From Campylorhamphus procurvoides (lineage: Eukaryota; Chordata; Aves; Passeriformes; Dendrocolaptidae), in contig WBMV01006632.1 of the NCBI GenBank assembly GCA_013396655.1, positions 815,806-879,805 on the forward strand: a stretch of DNA of 64,000 nt, read 5' to 3'. The notes below the pieces were generated by a model, which was given only the letters and a program-made list of their open reading frames with translations, searched no databases and was not told where the DNA came from. The position numbers were made by a program, and so were the translations under genes. Of the stretch, positions 37,190 to 49,774 are shown one piece after another (within the stretch, counting starts at the first letter, position 1; every line of letters begins with the position of its first letter).

Positions 37190-39985
37190 ATCTATGTGTC
37201 ATCATTTATTGAAACAGTGGACACAAATGGATAATTAATCCCAGTTGCAAAAAATATTATCTTTCCTCCTTTCTTCTTTTATTTGCTTTATGATCCTTCA
37301 GTCGTGAACCACAGTCTGAGATAAGAATATAATGAAGCATTGAACAAAACCTTTGGAACTAGTAAAAACAGTGGAAAACTTGATCAAATCTTGGCAATAC
37401 CAGGATAAATGTCAACACTCCCTTTGATTTTTAATGTTTCATTAAATGTTTGTTCTTATTATTGCTGTTACAACATGATGCATTACTATGTGATCTGTAG
37501 AATTAACTGTTGTATGACAACAGGATAGTTAAATGTCAGGAAATGGTGGTCATCCTCAGGCAAATATTTTTTAATTATAGCAATTATTAGAGGCTGAAAA
37601 GAAGATTATGCCAAGCCATCAGAAAAAAAACCACTTTTTCTCTCAGTAGCTCCTCCCTTTATTTCACGGTTGGTTATTCTAGCAAATGATGCCCTCTCTC
37701 ATTGCAAGCTCTCTGCCATGTATCTTTAGATAGCTGTGTCACAGCTACAGTAGCACCAGTGCTCTGTTTTGCAATACATTAAAGATTTCTTGCCTGTAAT
37801 ACCTCAGAATAAACTGCTCCAGGACAAAAAATGATTTAATGGTGTGGATTTGGGTGATGGTGGTCTTTTTTTTGCCAGGAATCTAGAGCTTTTACTCAGT
37901 AGAAGACTGAGCTTTGAAGCTGAAGGTGCAGCTCCTTCCTGAATTTTCTCTTCGTAGCAATTAGAACTTCTTCCTTCCAGAACACATTGTCTGACACAGT
38001 TTTTCCCTGCCTAAAAGAAAGTGAGAGAGTGACTGTTGCTAGAAGTGATCTGGAGGAAGCGGATATTAAGTTTGTAATGAAAGGTTGAAGCCCCTTATAC
38101 AGCTAGGAGTGCGGGGCACTGGTGCAGCATGCTGCCACTCTGCCCAATCTCACCCTGTTTTTGCAGGCTTGCCTTTCGTTTTGCAGGGCAGTGATTTGTT
38201 AGCTCATTTGATAGGGTAAGGGCACTTGAGGCTTTGTAGGTATGAAGTGTCTTTGCAAACATTAGAGAGACGTGTATCCAGCTAAAACTTGTCATTCTTT
38301 TCTGTGGACACCAGGTTGATGCATTGGCATCAAAGTGCCTGCTTTTAGTTCTAGGAAATTCAGAATATGTGTTTTTTGAGCAGGAATATTAACACATGTA
38401 TGAATTACATCCCCAAACTGCTTGTCATAGTTTAGAATAAGCTTTTGAATCTGCTTTCACAAAACGTTTTCAGAGAACAATGCTAGAACAAATCCTTGCC
38501 TCTGGGATATAACATGTTTTCCTGTATTTTTGGTTGTATGCTCTGTGGAGAGGTAGTTTTCATAGCAATTGTGGACTGAACTTCTCTGGTCCTGCCACAG
38601 GTTTTTATGAGACCAACTAAAGGAGACTACTAGTGATTTTCTTTACTGGGTCTCAGACCATCAGGACCCATTTCTAGTCATCCATATGACTTGAAATAGA
38701 GGAAATGAATTATTGCTTCTTATCAGCACTGGCTAATGGCATCCTCAGCAGTTCAGATGGCTGTGGTATAAAGACATAATCAAAAATTAGTCACAGCAGG
38801 AAAACACAGTGTGAGAATTGTTATTTTCTTTTTTCAGTAGAAGAAGCAAAACCAACCTGTTTGCCCAAAACAAATGTGATAGAGATGGCCCAGATCCATA
38901 ACTACCTTGTAGTAAGGGTTGATGACTATTCTCTTGTTGTTGCATAGACTGATATAACAGCCCTCTGTTATTAGCAATTCAAGAGTCACATTGCTGTCAT
39001 CATTCCCATCCCTCATTTTGCTGCTGTTGCTACTAAGAATATTTGAAGTAAATAACATTAAAAATGTAGTCATATTTAAATTCAAACTGAAAAACAGCAT
39101 TAGGAAAGTGAAGAATGGCATGTTCAATGATGTTAGATCAAAGTGCAGAAGTGTTTATTCTTAATGGAATACCAAGTTCTTGTTGCAAATGTTTGGGCTC
39201 CTTTTGAGTACTTTAGATTCCCACTGCTGCTGAGACTTTGACAGGGATTCACATAAACAAGGCAGTGAATATGGTAAAGCTCAAACCATTCACAAAGCCA
39301 TAGTTGGAGGCTGACTTCAAGCTGAATGTTTGTACTTTCAGCTTCATTCCTGAATTAGCTAGTCATTGTCCCAAACCTCCTACTTTCTCCACCTTGCCTT
39401 ATGTATCCAGAACATATTCGCTCATGCACTCGCTTCCTACACATTTTCTGCCTACAGACAAAACCTCCCGGTTGCAGAAGGTGTGCTAGCCCTCATCTGT
39501 GAATGGACAGATTTTAATGTGAAATGGGAAATCTACCACATTTATAGAGGCTTCATGAGATCTTGACTATGTTCCACAGCTGTATCCGTTAAGCCCCATT
39601 ACACGAGTACTTCAGACACTGATTTCTATTCTATTTATCAAGCACTTTAGCCTATCAGTGACAAAAGAGGAGAAAAAAAACAGTTTGTTTTTTAACTGTA
39701 AAGGACCCATATGCTTGATGTAGCTTAGGCAAAATGCCACTGGCTATGTTATTAGAGTAGACAATTTAGACCAAACTGAGTTCCTACATTTGCATTTGAG
39801 GCTATGGCTGATGTAGCACTATTATGTCCTGCAAAGGTCCCCTAATATTACTCAGAAGGATACAGAGCATTGTATTTTATGGGGAAGGTAATGATTATGA
39901 TAAAAAAAGGTTTTGCATGCTAATGTAGTTCTCAGTAACTGTAACTTCTGGTAAATTTGTAGGAAAGGAGGAAGAAAAAGACTTC

Positions 39986-40126
39986 CACAGAATATTCTTG
40001 GTTGGAAGGAACCCACAAGTATCATCAAGTTCAACTCTTAAGTCTCTCAGTCCCATACAGGGGACTGAACCCATGACCTTGGTGTTATTAGCACCAAGCT
40101 TTAATCAGCTATCCACTCTGCAGCCT
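39986..40126 (-). mobile_element. tRNA-Ile-derived SINE with CR1-like tail (TguSINE1-like), minus strand
   Basis: Read on the minus strand, the element starts with a tRNA-related head. The anticodon loop corresponds to gctaataac (AAT, isoleucine; plus coordinates 40084-40092), followed by caccaaggtcatgg and a B-box GGGTTCAGTCCC (plus 40061-40072). The A-box region is degraded. The head passes through a short linker into a CR1-type 3' tail (gggttccttccaaccaagaatattctgtgg). This tRNA-Ile head plus CR1-like tail is the architecture described for TguSINE1 of songbirds, which uses CR1 machinery in trans. The cloverleaf is decayed and the 3' part runs into the tail, so it is not a working tRNA gene. 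The family name is from memory; the architecture is seen directly. Confidence 0.85.
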
Positions 40127-40477
40127 TTATGCCACTCCTAATTTCTCTCTCTCAAAAAAAAAAAAACCCCAAGACTTTTTGAAAAGAAAGGGGAATGAAA
40201 ATTTAAAATGATGAAAAGTAGAAATTTCTGTAACTTGTCTAAAAAATCAAAACTCCGTTCTAGATCAGGTTTATGGGTAGCTCATACTTTTTCAGATTTG
40301 GTAATTTTCATAACTCAAGCTCTACATTTGGTTTTTGATCACCCTAAAATAAGATTTCAACTTGACCCACTCCTATTCTGAACTAAAAATACTTTTGAGC
40401 CTCATTTTTTAGATTTTCTTACAGCAAACTAAAGAAGCAGATACATCTCAGCAAACTCATTCAGAAGAGTTTATAGA

Positions 40478-40505
40478 TTATAGTTAAAAGGTTATAGTTA
40501 AAAGG
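40478..40505. repeat. Perfect 14-bp tandem duplication
   Basis: Two adjacent identical copies of ttatagttaaaagg; a further partial ttaaa follows. Confidence 0.85.
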
Positions 40506-41802
40506 TTAAATAGGGCAGTAGACAAATATGGGGGAAGTAATCATAGCAAAAGTAATTGTTCCTCATCTTGATTTTTTAATTTTTTTTTCTTCCTGATCTT
40601 TTTACTAGTGAAATGCTGGCACAGGATAAGTATATTTTCTATCATTTTATATGTAGTATATATAAAAATCATAAAGAAAATATTAAACAAACTATGCAAC
40701 AGGATAATTTATGGGACCTGTAGTCAGGGTCACGCTTCTATATTTATTATAATTACCCACAGACCTTGGGAGTCTTGGAGAGCAGCCAGAATACCAGGAT
40801 GCACTCTTGTATACACATACAGTATTAAACATATTCTTGGCACTAATTGTCCATCCTTCCCCAGCAATTAAGGTACTGTTTTCTAGGTCCTATCCATATG
40901 CTCACCAGCATAATAATTGCTCTTGCTGTACTCCTCTATCCTCTGACCTAATGCTTCATTAAGGGAGTATCAAAATACCTCTGGATGACCAAGCTGTAGG
41001 TCTGTGCTTCGCAGTCATCTCAGTGAGCATTCATGCTGCTAGTGGGGAAGTTGAGCCTTCTGTAGACTCCTGTGAGCAGACTCCTCTTGGGTAAGTAGTG
41101 AAAGCCTGCCAACAGGAATCCCATATGTTGTTTATTATCTGGAGAGTATCCAGGCAATGCTGCTAATGCCTGCTGTTATTACTACCATAAATACTCTGTA
41201 AAGATGGGTCAGAATTCTTAAAAAAAGAGTTACACTGGAATGGAGAAATTGTCTTCTGCATGTAAGGAAGGAGACAGAGGCCGTATGCTGATTGTTTTTA
41301 GCAGGACCCTTGAACTGGTCAATGTTCACCACGTTGAGGAGCTCTGAGGTGCCTCTAAGCTGTGGTGTCTGTGGCCCTCCCTGAGACTGAAGGGTGAGAA
41401 AGCCTGTGCTACCCTTGCTTAGGAATACTGAACAGCAGGTTGGAGGTGTGATTTATTGGATTCATTTCTGTGTTACTGAAACCAACATTCAGGACAGAAT
41501 GTTGCTTATGTAGAAACGATCTGAGGTCAGGTTCTGGTCACGAACTCATTACTTCAGTAGTACATGTCCTTTCATAAGACTGCTGTCTCACCTCCCTGCC
41601 ACCAGATTACATGGAAGGACAGCTAAACTTACCCAAAATTGATTAAATTCTTGAGTATGGTTGAATTTAGGTCTTCCTTCTTAGCTCTAGACTTCTCACT
41701 AAGATTAAGACATAAAGGGGATTATTGTTTTCTACAGACATGCTGTGTTTTCTGCAAACACATTTCTGTCACCTCTTTGGGAACAGCACATTATAGTGAT
41801 TT

Positions 41803-41837
41803 AAAAAAAAAAAAGTTGTGTTTTTTTTTTTTTTTTT
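41803..41837. repeat. A12 / T17 foldback
   Basis: Twelve A, the spacer gttgtg, then seventeen T. The two homopolymers are complementary and could form a hairpin with a 6-base loop. Length is likely unstable and error-prone in sequencing. Confidence 0.85.
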
Positions 41838-44068
41838 GGCTAGGCAATAGCCTTTACATAAGGCAGAGGTTTGGGCATGTTCTTTTTCCCAGTTTTCATC
41901 ATGGCAGAAATAGCATGTATATCTTCTATGTATATGTCTTCTTTGAGAAGCAATACATAATTTCTGAGGAATAAAAATTTTAAGGTAATAAGTGAAGCAG
42001 TCCACTTAATAATTTAAAAAATACAGAAAGCAATTTCTCGTTTTGAAATCTGCTGATGACTGCTCATGCAAACATATTTCAAGATTGCTTTGTTATGCAT
42101 TGCCTATTAAATGATGTTTATTTTTTATTGTACTAGAAAGCTAATGATTCATAAATTTAAAATAGTAGTGCTGTAGAGATTGCATTGGGTTTTCATTTTC
42201 ATTGATTTCGTAACTTCTGCCTTTCTGCTGTAACTTGTAGCAACCCTTTCCCCTTATGGCATGCCAACTTAAAAAACTATTGCAAAACTCCTTATCATAG
42301 CCATATCAAATATAGATTGTGAGTCTAAGTAGGCAGTTTGTAAACCAAGGAAAGATTTTACATGAAAGAATTTACATATATTAAAACCATGATTCATACT
42401 GCTCCCAGCAGAAAGCCCCATTCAGTACACCAGTCAGGAAAGACTAATACTTCATGCTGTCAGAGCCTCAGGAAATTGCTATATTTAGATCCCTAAATTA
42501 TAGAATGCAGCTATTAGCACGAACTTTATTATCATTAACATTATGATTAATACTAAAAGTTAAAACTGCTGAAGAATTTAACTTACTCATCAAGAACAGT
42601 TTTCCCAGCTCCAGCAATGGGGTATAAGAATAAACTTGCCTACATAACATCCCGTGTCGTGACATGGCACTTATAATATAATGCTAGAGCCTCCACAGGA
42701 GAGAAGTAAGTTATTCCCCTCTCACACTTACCGAAGGCACTTGGTACGCCTAACTCGTCAGGGTGTAGAAGAGGGATTATACAGTGCTTTGTGCTGCAAA
42801 CTGCTTTTCTGACTGCAGTGTTTGAGCAGATGTGATTGTATTGCTACATGCCCATAGCACCTTTCACCACAGGACCTGGTCCTGCTAGAGGGCCTAAAGT
42901 GTTACCACGAAATAAAATGGCTCATCATTCATGCCATTTATCAGTGCCTATATATCTATTTCTTATTTCATCTTCTGTGTGTTCCTGGTACGCTTTTCAA
43001 AATCAAACAGAAAATTTTCCAGTGTCATGTAGGAGTTATAAGGAAATAAGTTTTATCCTTGTGAAATATGATTCTGGGCCAAAAATTAGTGATTTGACCT
43101 ATTGTAATCTTGCCATTTGAAATAAAAAAAACCCTCTATTTGAAAGCTTGTGGGGTCTGGCAGTAACCCTGCCAGAGATTTGTCCACATAATTATTGAAT
43201 TGCCAGAAGAATAACAAAAAATGTCTTTTCGTTTAAACAACATTTATCAGCTGGGACTTGCTGACTGCCCCAGGCTCTTAATAGCTATGAGAAATTCATG
43301 TTTAATCAGGAGCATTATGCAGTATGAAAACAGATTGTATTTTTAAAGTTAACTGTATCCTGCTCTGAGGAATGGGCAGTGTCCTGCAAAGGTGTGTCCT
43401 TATGTATTCCTGCAGCCTTGATGTTTGTGTCCCATGGCAGAAAAATTTCTAGATGAGAAATTTAAAGCCTCTATCCCTTAAATCCAGGCCCATGTCAGGA
43501 AAATAGTGTCTTTAATCCAGAAACACCACCTCTGGACCTGCAGAATATCTGTCATAAAAAAAGCTATTTGCAGGCTGCACTGAAACAGAGAAACATTTCC
43601 TTCAGTTCCCCTGTCCAACAGAATTATGATCCCTTTAGCACTGGATATCTGAAGAAAGGTATAGCCCCACTGCTGCCTTCTGTCTAGAATACAGGAAAAC
43701 CAATGGAAATCCCCAGCAGCATGAAGCTGTCAGTGTTCACAGCACATAACTCTTCTTGGTAATAAAAAAGGTGCTTTCATTCTAGTCTTCAAGGTTAACT
43801 GTTTTGATCATCAGAAAGGACCTGGTATGGTTCTGAGTTTACATCTTGGGACATGTTGAGACTTTGAATTCTGAATAACTTTCCTTTAAGATTAAATGCA
43901 CAGGTGTATAGAAATGCAAGAGGTCTACAGGGAAAGGTTGTAGAAGGGAGGAAGGCTACTGGTGGGTACCATGGAGTAATCTGTGCAGTCTGAGATTCAA
44001 CCTGTGTCTTCCTGTGTCATGATGGGCAGGGTCTCCTACAAGCAGATATGGCAGGTCTGTCCATTGCA

Positions 44069-44112
44069 GGACAATAGGCAATGCCTGTTGTCCACAATAG
44101 GCATTGTGGACA
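44069..44112. repeat. Two overlapping hairpins
   Basis: Hairpin A has ggacaataggca (44069-44080) against tgcctgttgtcc (44082-44093), a 12-bp stem with one G-T wobble and a 1-base loop. Hairpin B has tgtccacaat (44089-44098) against attgtggaca (44103-44112), a perfect 10-bp stem with loop aggc. The right arm of A overlaps the left arm of B, so only one can form at a time. The word acaataggca also occurs twice in direct orientation (44071 and 44094). Confidence 0.9.
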
Positions 44113-44364
44113 CACTTAATCTTGTCCTAAACTTAATCCAAGAATGATGAAGAATTAACACACCAGAGAAAGCCACTGATAAATGTGCTATATGTACAGC
44201 TGGCTGCCTGCCTCTGAAGAGTCATGTTCAACTCATATCCAGAGAACCCCCAATTCCACTCTTCTCCGTTCCCCTCAGTTTTAATTTTCTTTATATAGGA
44301 ACATTGCATAGTTCTTACCAAAGTTTTTGTGTTCTTCTGAAACCATGGACACTCAAGGGGTTTT

Positions 44365-44392
44365 GTAAGAAAGTATTTGTAAGAAAGTATTT
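44365..44392. repeat. Perfect 14-bp tandem duplication
   Basis: Two adjacent identical copies of gtaagaaagtattt. Confidence 0.85.
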
Positions 44393-44577
44393 CCTGGCCT
44401 CCTCTGGATTAACAGTATGAAAGCTTTGAACTCCAGTAACATGACTGAAGTAATTATCCACTGGGACCTTTTCATGTTAAACCGTTTCCAGGATGTGGAG
44501 TTTCCAAATAAATACCACAAAAAGGTGTGGGTTCACTCTGCCATAGTTTCAGTAATTAATAATAGTTTAGAGGTTCT

Positions 44578-44937
44578 TGTCAGGGCACTGCAAGGTCAGC
44601 AGGGCAGGGCCTGGCAGCTTGTCCCATCCCACCCCATGCAGGAGCAGGAAAGCCCAGGTGCAGCCCCAGACACTGGGCACCTGCCTGGGCATGGTGACAG
44701 GACAAGGTTGTGCTGGGCTGTAGGGGGACCTGGAGCCCACTCCTGCTGTGGCAGCACAGGGGATGGGCTGATGATCCCAGTGGGTTGACTTGGGGTCCTG
44801 TGCCCTGGGCAGGGTGGAGGGAGCCCTGGGGGCTGATATGGACTCCAGGGCCGGGGGCTTCTTGGGGAGACTGATCAGGGACAGGCAAACCTGGCAGTGC
44901 CTTGTGACCTCAGCAGTTCTGTTCAGCCTCTCTGACA
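44578..44937. repeat. GC-rich block of unknown origin, possible decayed repeat
   Basis: About 360 bp stand out from AT-rich surroundings by high G+C and many short CAGGG, CCTGG and GGCAG words. The block opens with TGTCAG and closes with CTGACA. Just inside, CAGGGCACTGCAAGGT (44581-44596) is an imperfect inverted copy of ACCTGGCAGTGCCTTG (44889-44904), with 2 mismatches in 16. These edges recall an LTR (TG...CA) or a hAT-type transposon (CAGGG ends). I find no 5-bp or 8-bp flanking duplication, so neither is proved. Frames of 123 codons (+) and 149 codons (-) open across it are explained by low stop-codon frequency in GC-rich DNA and carry no family signature. Confidence 0.4.
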
Positions 44938-47900
44938 AGACAGAAAGTATGAAACTGGCAAAATCCAAAGTAAGCAGAGTACTGTGAAACTTAAGATGGG
45001 AGAAGCCAAAAGCCATGCACTTCTTTAGTAATCCCAGAAGTTAAGAAATCTGTATCAAGTTGTATTTTGCACACCCACGAATACTGAGCAGACACACCAC
45101 TGGTTGTGTGCAGGAGAAAACAGTGTCTGCATTCCCCCCTAGATGTGCCCAAAGCCTGCCTTTGTATTGCTGTGGCAGTAGAAGACAGTTCTGCTTTTCA
45201 GTGAATAAATTGTTTGTCAAGAGGCCATCAATGAAATTGTAAGCAGAAAAACATGACATTTTGATGGCTACATAAAAAAATTAATGGAGCAAGCCTCAGC
45301 TGCCATGGGCACCATGATGATGTCTACACCAATGGACAAAGGATGTAAGATGCTTTTACAACAGGAGCTTTAGAAGCAGATTTCACTCTTGACTAGTACA
45401 TAACATGACTACAGATGCAAGACAGTTACACTTTCAGACCGTATTTCTTTTGGCTGTTATGAAGGCAACGAGCTGGTGAGGAAAAGCTTTAGTTTGCTAT
45501 AGAACTACACCTTAATGTATCGACTTGTGCAAAACTAACAAGTGACAAGAACTTCCAGAGAATTCACAACTGAAAGTGTCCCACAGGGCAACTCTGAAAT
45601 CCATTTTATGGTCAGGAGCTGAGTTTGTCAAAATACTTGGCAGGAAACCATCTGAAAATTTTCCTTCAATTTTATTTTCATCAATTTGTTTTGACTGAAA
45701 TCATACCTGTCCCTTTTGATTAATCATACCTGTGTCTGAAACAGCCCATAAGATTGGTGTCACCAATTTTTGCTTTGCAAATGAAATAATTGATGCCTTA
45801 GTTTTACACAAGCTGCTGGAAAACTATAAATGAGACTGTGAGAGTTCAAAGTTTTAAAACAAAACCCTGAGGCGTTACATTTCAAAATCAGATCAAGCAC
45901 TTTGATTCAGATTCTGGGTGGTATGAAGTACTAGCATCTCAGCATGTCCCACAGGATGCAACTCAACCCTCTCAAGAAAAGACCATTTTTATATTCTTGT
46001 AGCAGCTGTCACCATGTCAGAGAATGGTTTGCAGTGAAAAACACCCCATGCTAAAGAAAGCCCTGAACCTGGGTCTTTTTCTCTCTAACAAATGGCAGAG
46101 CTGCCAAGCTTCCAGCCTGGGTTTATTTTATCAACATTTCCAATTTCCCTTTCAGTCAAAATAAGACTGTGGGACCATCTGAGCAGATAATTATGTAACT
46201 GTGAAAGTTCAGAGCATGCTGAACAAAACAAAATATGTTTTCCCTCATTTATGCAGACTAAACATATTGTCAAGGTTTTGAAGCAATCAGTCCAAAATTT
46301 TCACAAAACACTGCAGTTTCCCAAGCAGCCTGTTAGTAAAAGAATTGCACCAAAATGCTATCCTTTCTATGAATGCTTATCAGACTTTTCTGAATACTTC
46401 CAGTGTCTCATTAATTGCAGATATGTGAAATATCACTTTGCATACCCCAGTATTTCCAGCTGAAGGATTCTGAAATCACTGGTGAGCTTTTCATAATTAT
46501 AACAAGTTAAAAATAATTATGGATCTGAGAAATCAGTTTTGGATTCTTTTGCTTGCATTCTTTTCACACGGAGGACTCCATTCAACTACCTAAATATAGA
46601 TACCCAGTATAATTTAAGATGCTCAGACGGAGTATCCAGGGCATCTGCATGAGTCTTGCAGATGTGTCATTACAGCAACAGAAGACCCCATGCCCTTCTA
46701 GAGCAGTAGCTGGAAGGCAGTCAGGGTCCTGTAGGGCATCCAAGATGACACTAGATGTCTGTGTTTAGGTCACTGAATCATGCTCTATCACATTTCCAAT
46801 CTCGTTACAGTTATGAAGGTTAAAAGCCAGTGAAAGCTGACACTTGCATATATTTTATTAACATCAAAAGCTGCATCCTTACATTGAATATCTTGAGATG
46901 TTTGATAATCCCTGCTGCTCAAAGTAACAGTTGCAGGACTGATAAATCCAAAAGCTGACCTTTCTGGAAAGCTTTCTGTAGCTATTCCTGTGTTATATCC
47001 ATCACATACTTGCATCTAAACCCTTATCTTTAAATGAGAGTACAGCCTTATAGATGGATTTCTGAATCAGGATTTAATGTAAATGGATTTCAAATCCAGC
47101 CCCACTGGATCATCTTCTGAACCTGCATTTTAAATGTTCATATCTTGTTTGTTTCACATCCGAGACAAAACCCCCTCTTCTGAGGTTCAGAGCTGATGAG
47201 GTCTCTTAACTGAAAGGGCAAGATGAAAGTGCTTGTGTCTCTGAAAATCAGTGTTTTTTCCGAGGGACTGAGAATACACTCTTATAGTTTCACATTCTAA
47301 AATACTTTACTGTAGGGATACTCCTGCCTTCAAACTGTCAGCCTTTCAGATACTACTGCAGTTTGCATTGACTTCTGTTTCAATATAAAAGAATAAAAAT
47401 ATCCACATGGGTTTACAAACTCATTGACCTCCATTTTCTATTAGCCATCTGGTATTCTGCTGAAAGGAGTATGCTGGGGGTGGAGATGTTCTGGGGTTTT
47501 CTCCATTGTTTCTGGAGGATCATTCACATGAAAAAAAAAAATAAAAAGTGATCCTTGCATTGCAAATCTTGCGTATAGCTGACTTCCAGTCCCAGAATAT
47601 TTTGATGTGTGGGGATGATGGGAGAATGATGAGAGGGGTGAAGGATCCATGTCTAGGTGTTTGTTCTGATAATTACATTTTAATTGTGCTGGTGCTTTAA
47701 TCAAAACTGAAATGAAAGTTCAGTTAATGACCAGTTCTGTGCTGTACTTCTTTTCCTTCCTGACTTCTGTAACATTTTGAATGTTATGCCCTGGTACATG
47801 GCAGAATCCAGGTCATGTTTACTAGTCAAGAGACCAGTGAACTACCTTGAATTCATTGAGAATGGGAGCATACTTCTCAGTTGAGTCAGTTGCAGAACTG

Positions 47901-49774
47901 TTGACTTCAACACATCCCATTCAGAGCATATATATCACACTGGAATTTTTCTTCCAAATTCCAACCATCCAGCCAGCCTCTGGCTCACAGGTGTTTTTTT
48001 TTTAAAAAAAAAATAAATTTTAAATCAAATTTTATTATATTTACATAATTAGGCTCAGAGAAGATGAAACCTTGTTAATTCTATTTTTCTTTCTCAAGTA
48101 GCTAATATAAGGTGGTCTAGTCTTATCCTCAGTATAGCTGATAGTCATTATTCTTAATGCAGCAAAATTGGCCTCATTTTAAACACTCATAGGCTTTGCC
48201 TTTGATAAAGAGGTTAGATAATAGTGATAGAAGTGATATTCCTTAAAGGATATTTAGGAAATTCAGCTAATATGGGAGTAATCTTTCTAAGGGTAAAATA
48301 TATTGCATATTAAGCTTAAGGCCTTTAGTCACGAGACTTTAATGAACTAACATTAGCACTTCTGTAAGCAACACTCCATTTTATCTCTTAGAAGAGGACA
48401 TAGATTTTCCACTAAGGTAAGCAAATTAGAAATGTAAATATCAATACAGTCACTGGGACATTTTGAATACATTTTTTTTTTACTTAGTAACTGTAGATTT
48501 TTCAATTTCATGTTTGAAATCATTAAAGTGAAAAAGGTTGTATTGAATGAAAGAGATGTTTTGTTCAGCTTAAAAAGATGTACCATCATTGGATATTTCT
48601 TATTTTAAATTGTAAGTTCAAATACAAAATTAAAACATTTCCTTAGAAAATATCAGAAATAAAGGTTTTCAAGAAATGAAAACTGATTATTTTTTTTTTT
48701 TTACAAAACCCATGCAACTGAATTAATACTTCACAAGTCTTATTGCATATTTCTTGGCAAATAAGAAAACAGGGAAAGGTATTTAGGCACAGAAGGGTGT
48801 AGATAAATGTTTTGGCCTGTTTGAAAAAATGTGTGAACACATTATGTCTTCAGCTTGCAATTGCACTTGTAATAGGTACCTTTTAAAGACAGAGATTCAT
48901 CTACTATTATCTACTTCTTCATGCATCTATACTCAGGTCACTTTATCTGCCCCACCTGTAACATGAAGAACCTTTAAAAAAAAACCAGAAAACAAGTATT
49001 TGTTTTCACAGTAGATTAGAGATAATCTGAGTGTGAATCCCAGACTCTGAAGTATTCAAGTCAAGTAGGTCTTATTAACTGATACATTATTCTCTTTACT
49101 CTCATTATTCTAATACATTATTCTCAACATATACTGAGGTACAGAGAAACAAGAAACCTTGGTATTTTACAAATCATATTAAGCAGTGACTAATATACTT
49201 TACGTCTGTCTGAAGATTTGAGGCAATTCCATCACCTTTGACTTGGCCGGCATTGGACATTCCACAATGGGTGCTGGGTTTTTTTAATTGTTGGCACTTG
49301 ATTAGTCCAGCCTTACTAATCCCACAGTATTTTAGAAATTATTTTAGAAATTAAATTTAGAAAGAAGATATTTAAAGCTTAAGGGTTTCAGTAGTTACCA
49401 AGTGTAGGTAATGCTGGACATAAAACAGCATGCAGACCTCCATCTGCCTGCCCTTTCTGTGGATTTGTTTACCAAGAGGATCTTACATATTTATTATTTT
49501 AAACACTGTGAATTATACCTCAGAGCTAGTGCCAAGCCACAATAATTCCCTTTAAATAAGAAGTGACAAAAATGCTTAGGGTGAATCACTGATTTTTATC
49601 TAGAAATAGTCTTGGTAGCTGAAAAACATCCGACAAAAATTTGTCTCTCTCCTAGTCTTTCCTCTCCAGAAGAATTTCACTTTAATATTACCACTGATAT
49701 TAATTGCCTTTCACCTCTATGTTTTTAAATTAATCATAACCTCTGGTAATAGGACAGACTGCCTGAATGTATTT
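44938..49774. other. Unique AT-rich non-coding DNA
   Basis: No recognisable gene or transposon. It contains a 20-bp T10A10 palindrome at 47994-48013, T tracts near 48473-48481 and 48690-48702, and an imperfect direct repeat of atacattattctc around 49082 and 49112. Short open frames are scattered on both strands without recognisable content. Confidence 0.5.
47994..48013. repeat. T10A10 palindrome
   Basis: Ten T followed directly by ten A, continuing into AT-rich taaattttaaat sequence. Self-complementary simple sequence. Confidence 0.85.

Larger units (their letters stand above)
30001..39985. other. Unique AT-rich non-coding DNA with several small repeats
   Basis: No recognisable gene. It contains a 20-bp tandem repeat (30617-30670), a GC-richer patch with a 149-codon minus-strand frame (30788-31237), an A-rich tract and suspect duplication around a single N (33141-33256), a second A-rich tract (33405-33428), a run of nine G at 33497-33505, twin palindromes (36969-37011) and a 28-bp tandem repeat (37119-37189). 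Confidence 0.5.
40127..44577. other. Unique AT-rich non-coding DNA
   Basis: No recognisable gene or further transposon. Holds a run of 12 A at 40155-40166, a perfect 14-bp tandem pair at 40478-40505, an A12/T17 foldback at 41803-41837, nested hairpins at 44069-44112 and another 14-bp tandem pair at 44365-44392. The frame 41639-41974 (+) is open through the homopolymers only because A and T runs encode lysine and phenylalanine. Confidence 0.5.

Noticed and set aside
40045..40126. Possible functional tRNA-Ile gene
   Set aside because: The A-box and stems are degraded and the sequence runs directly into a CR1-like tail, so it is the head of a SINE.
41639..41974. 111-codon plus-strand open frame
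   Set aside because: It stays open because of the A12 and T17 homopolymers; no protein features.
44567..45016. 149-codon minus-strand open frame
   Set aside because: It lies across the GC-rich block where stop codons are rare, overlaps other open frames in the same interval, and has no motif.
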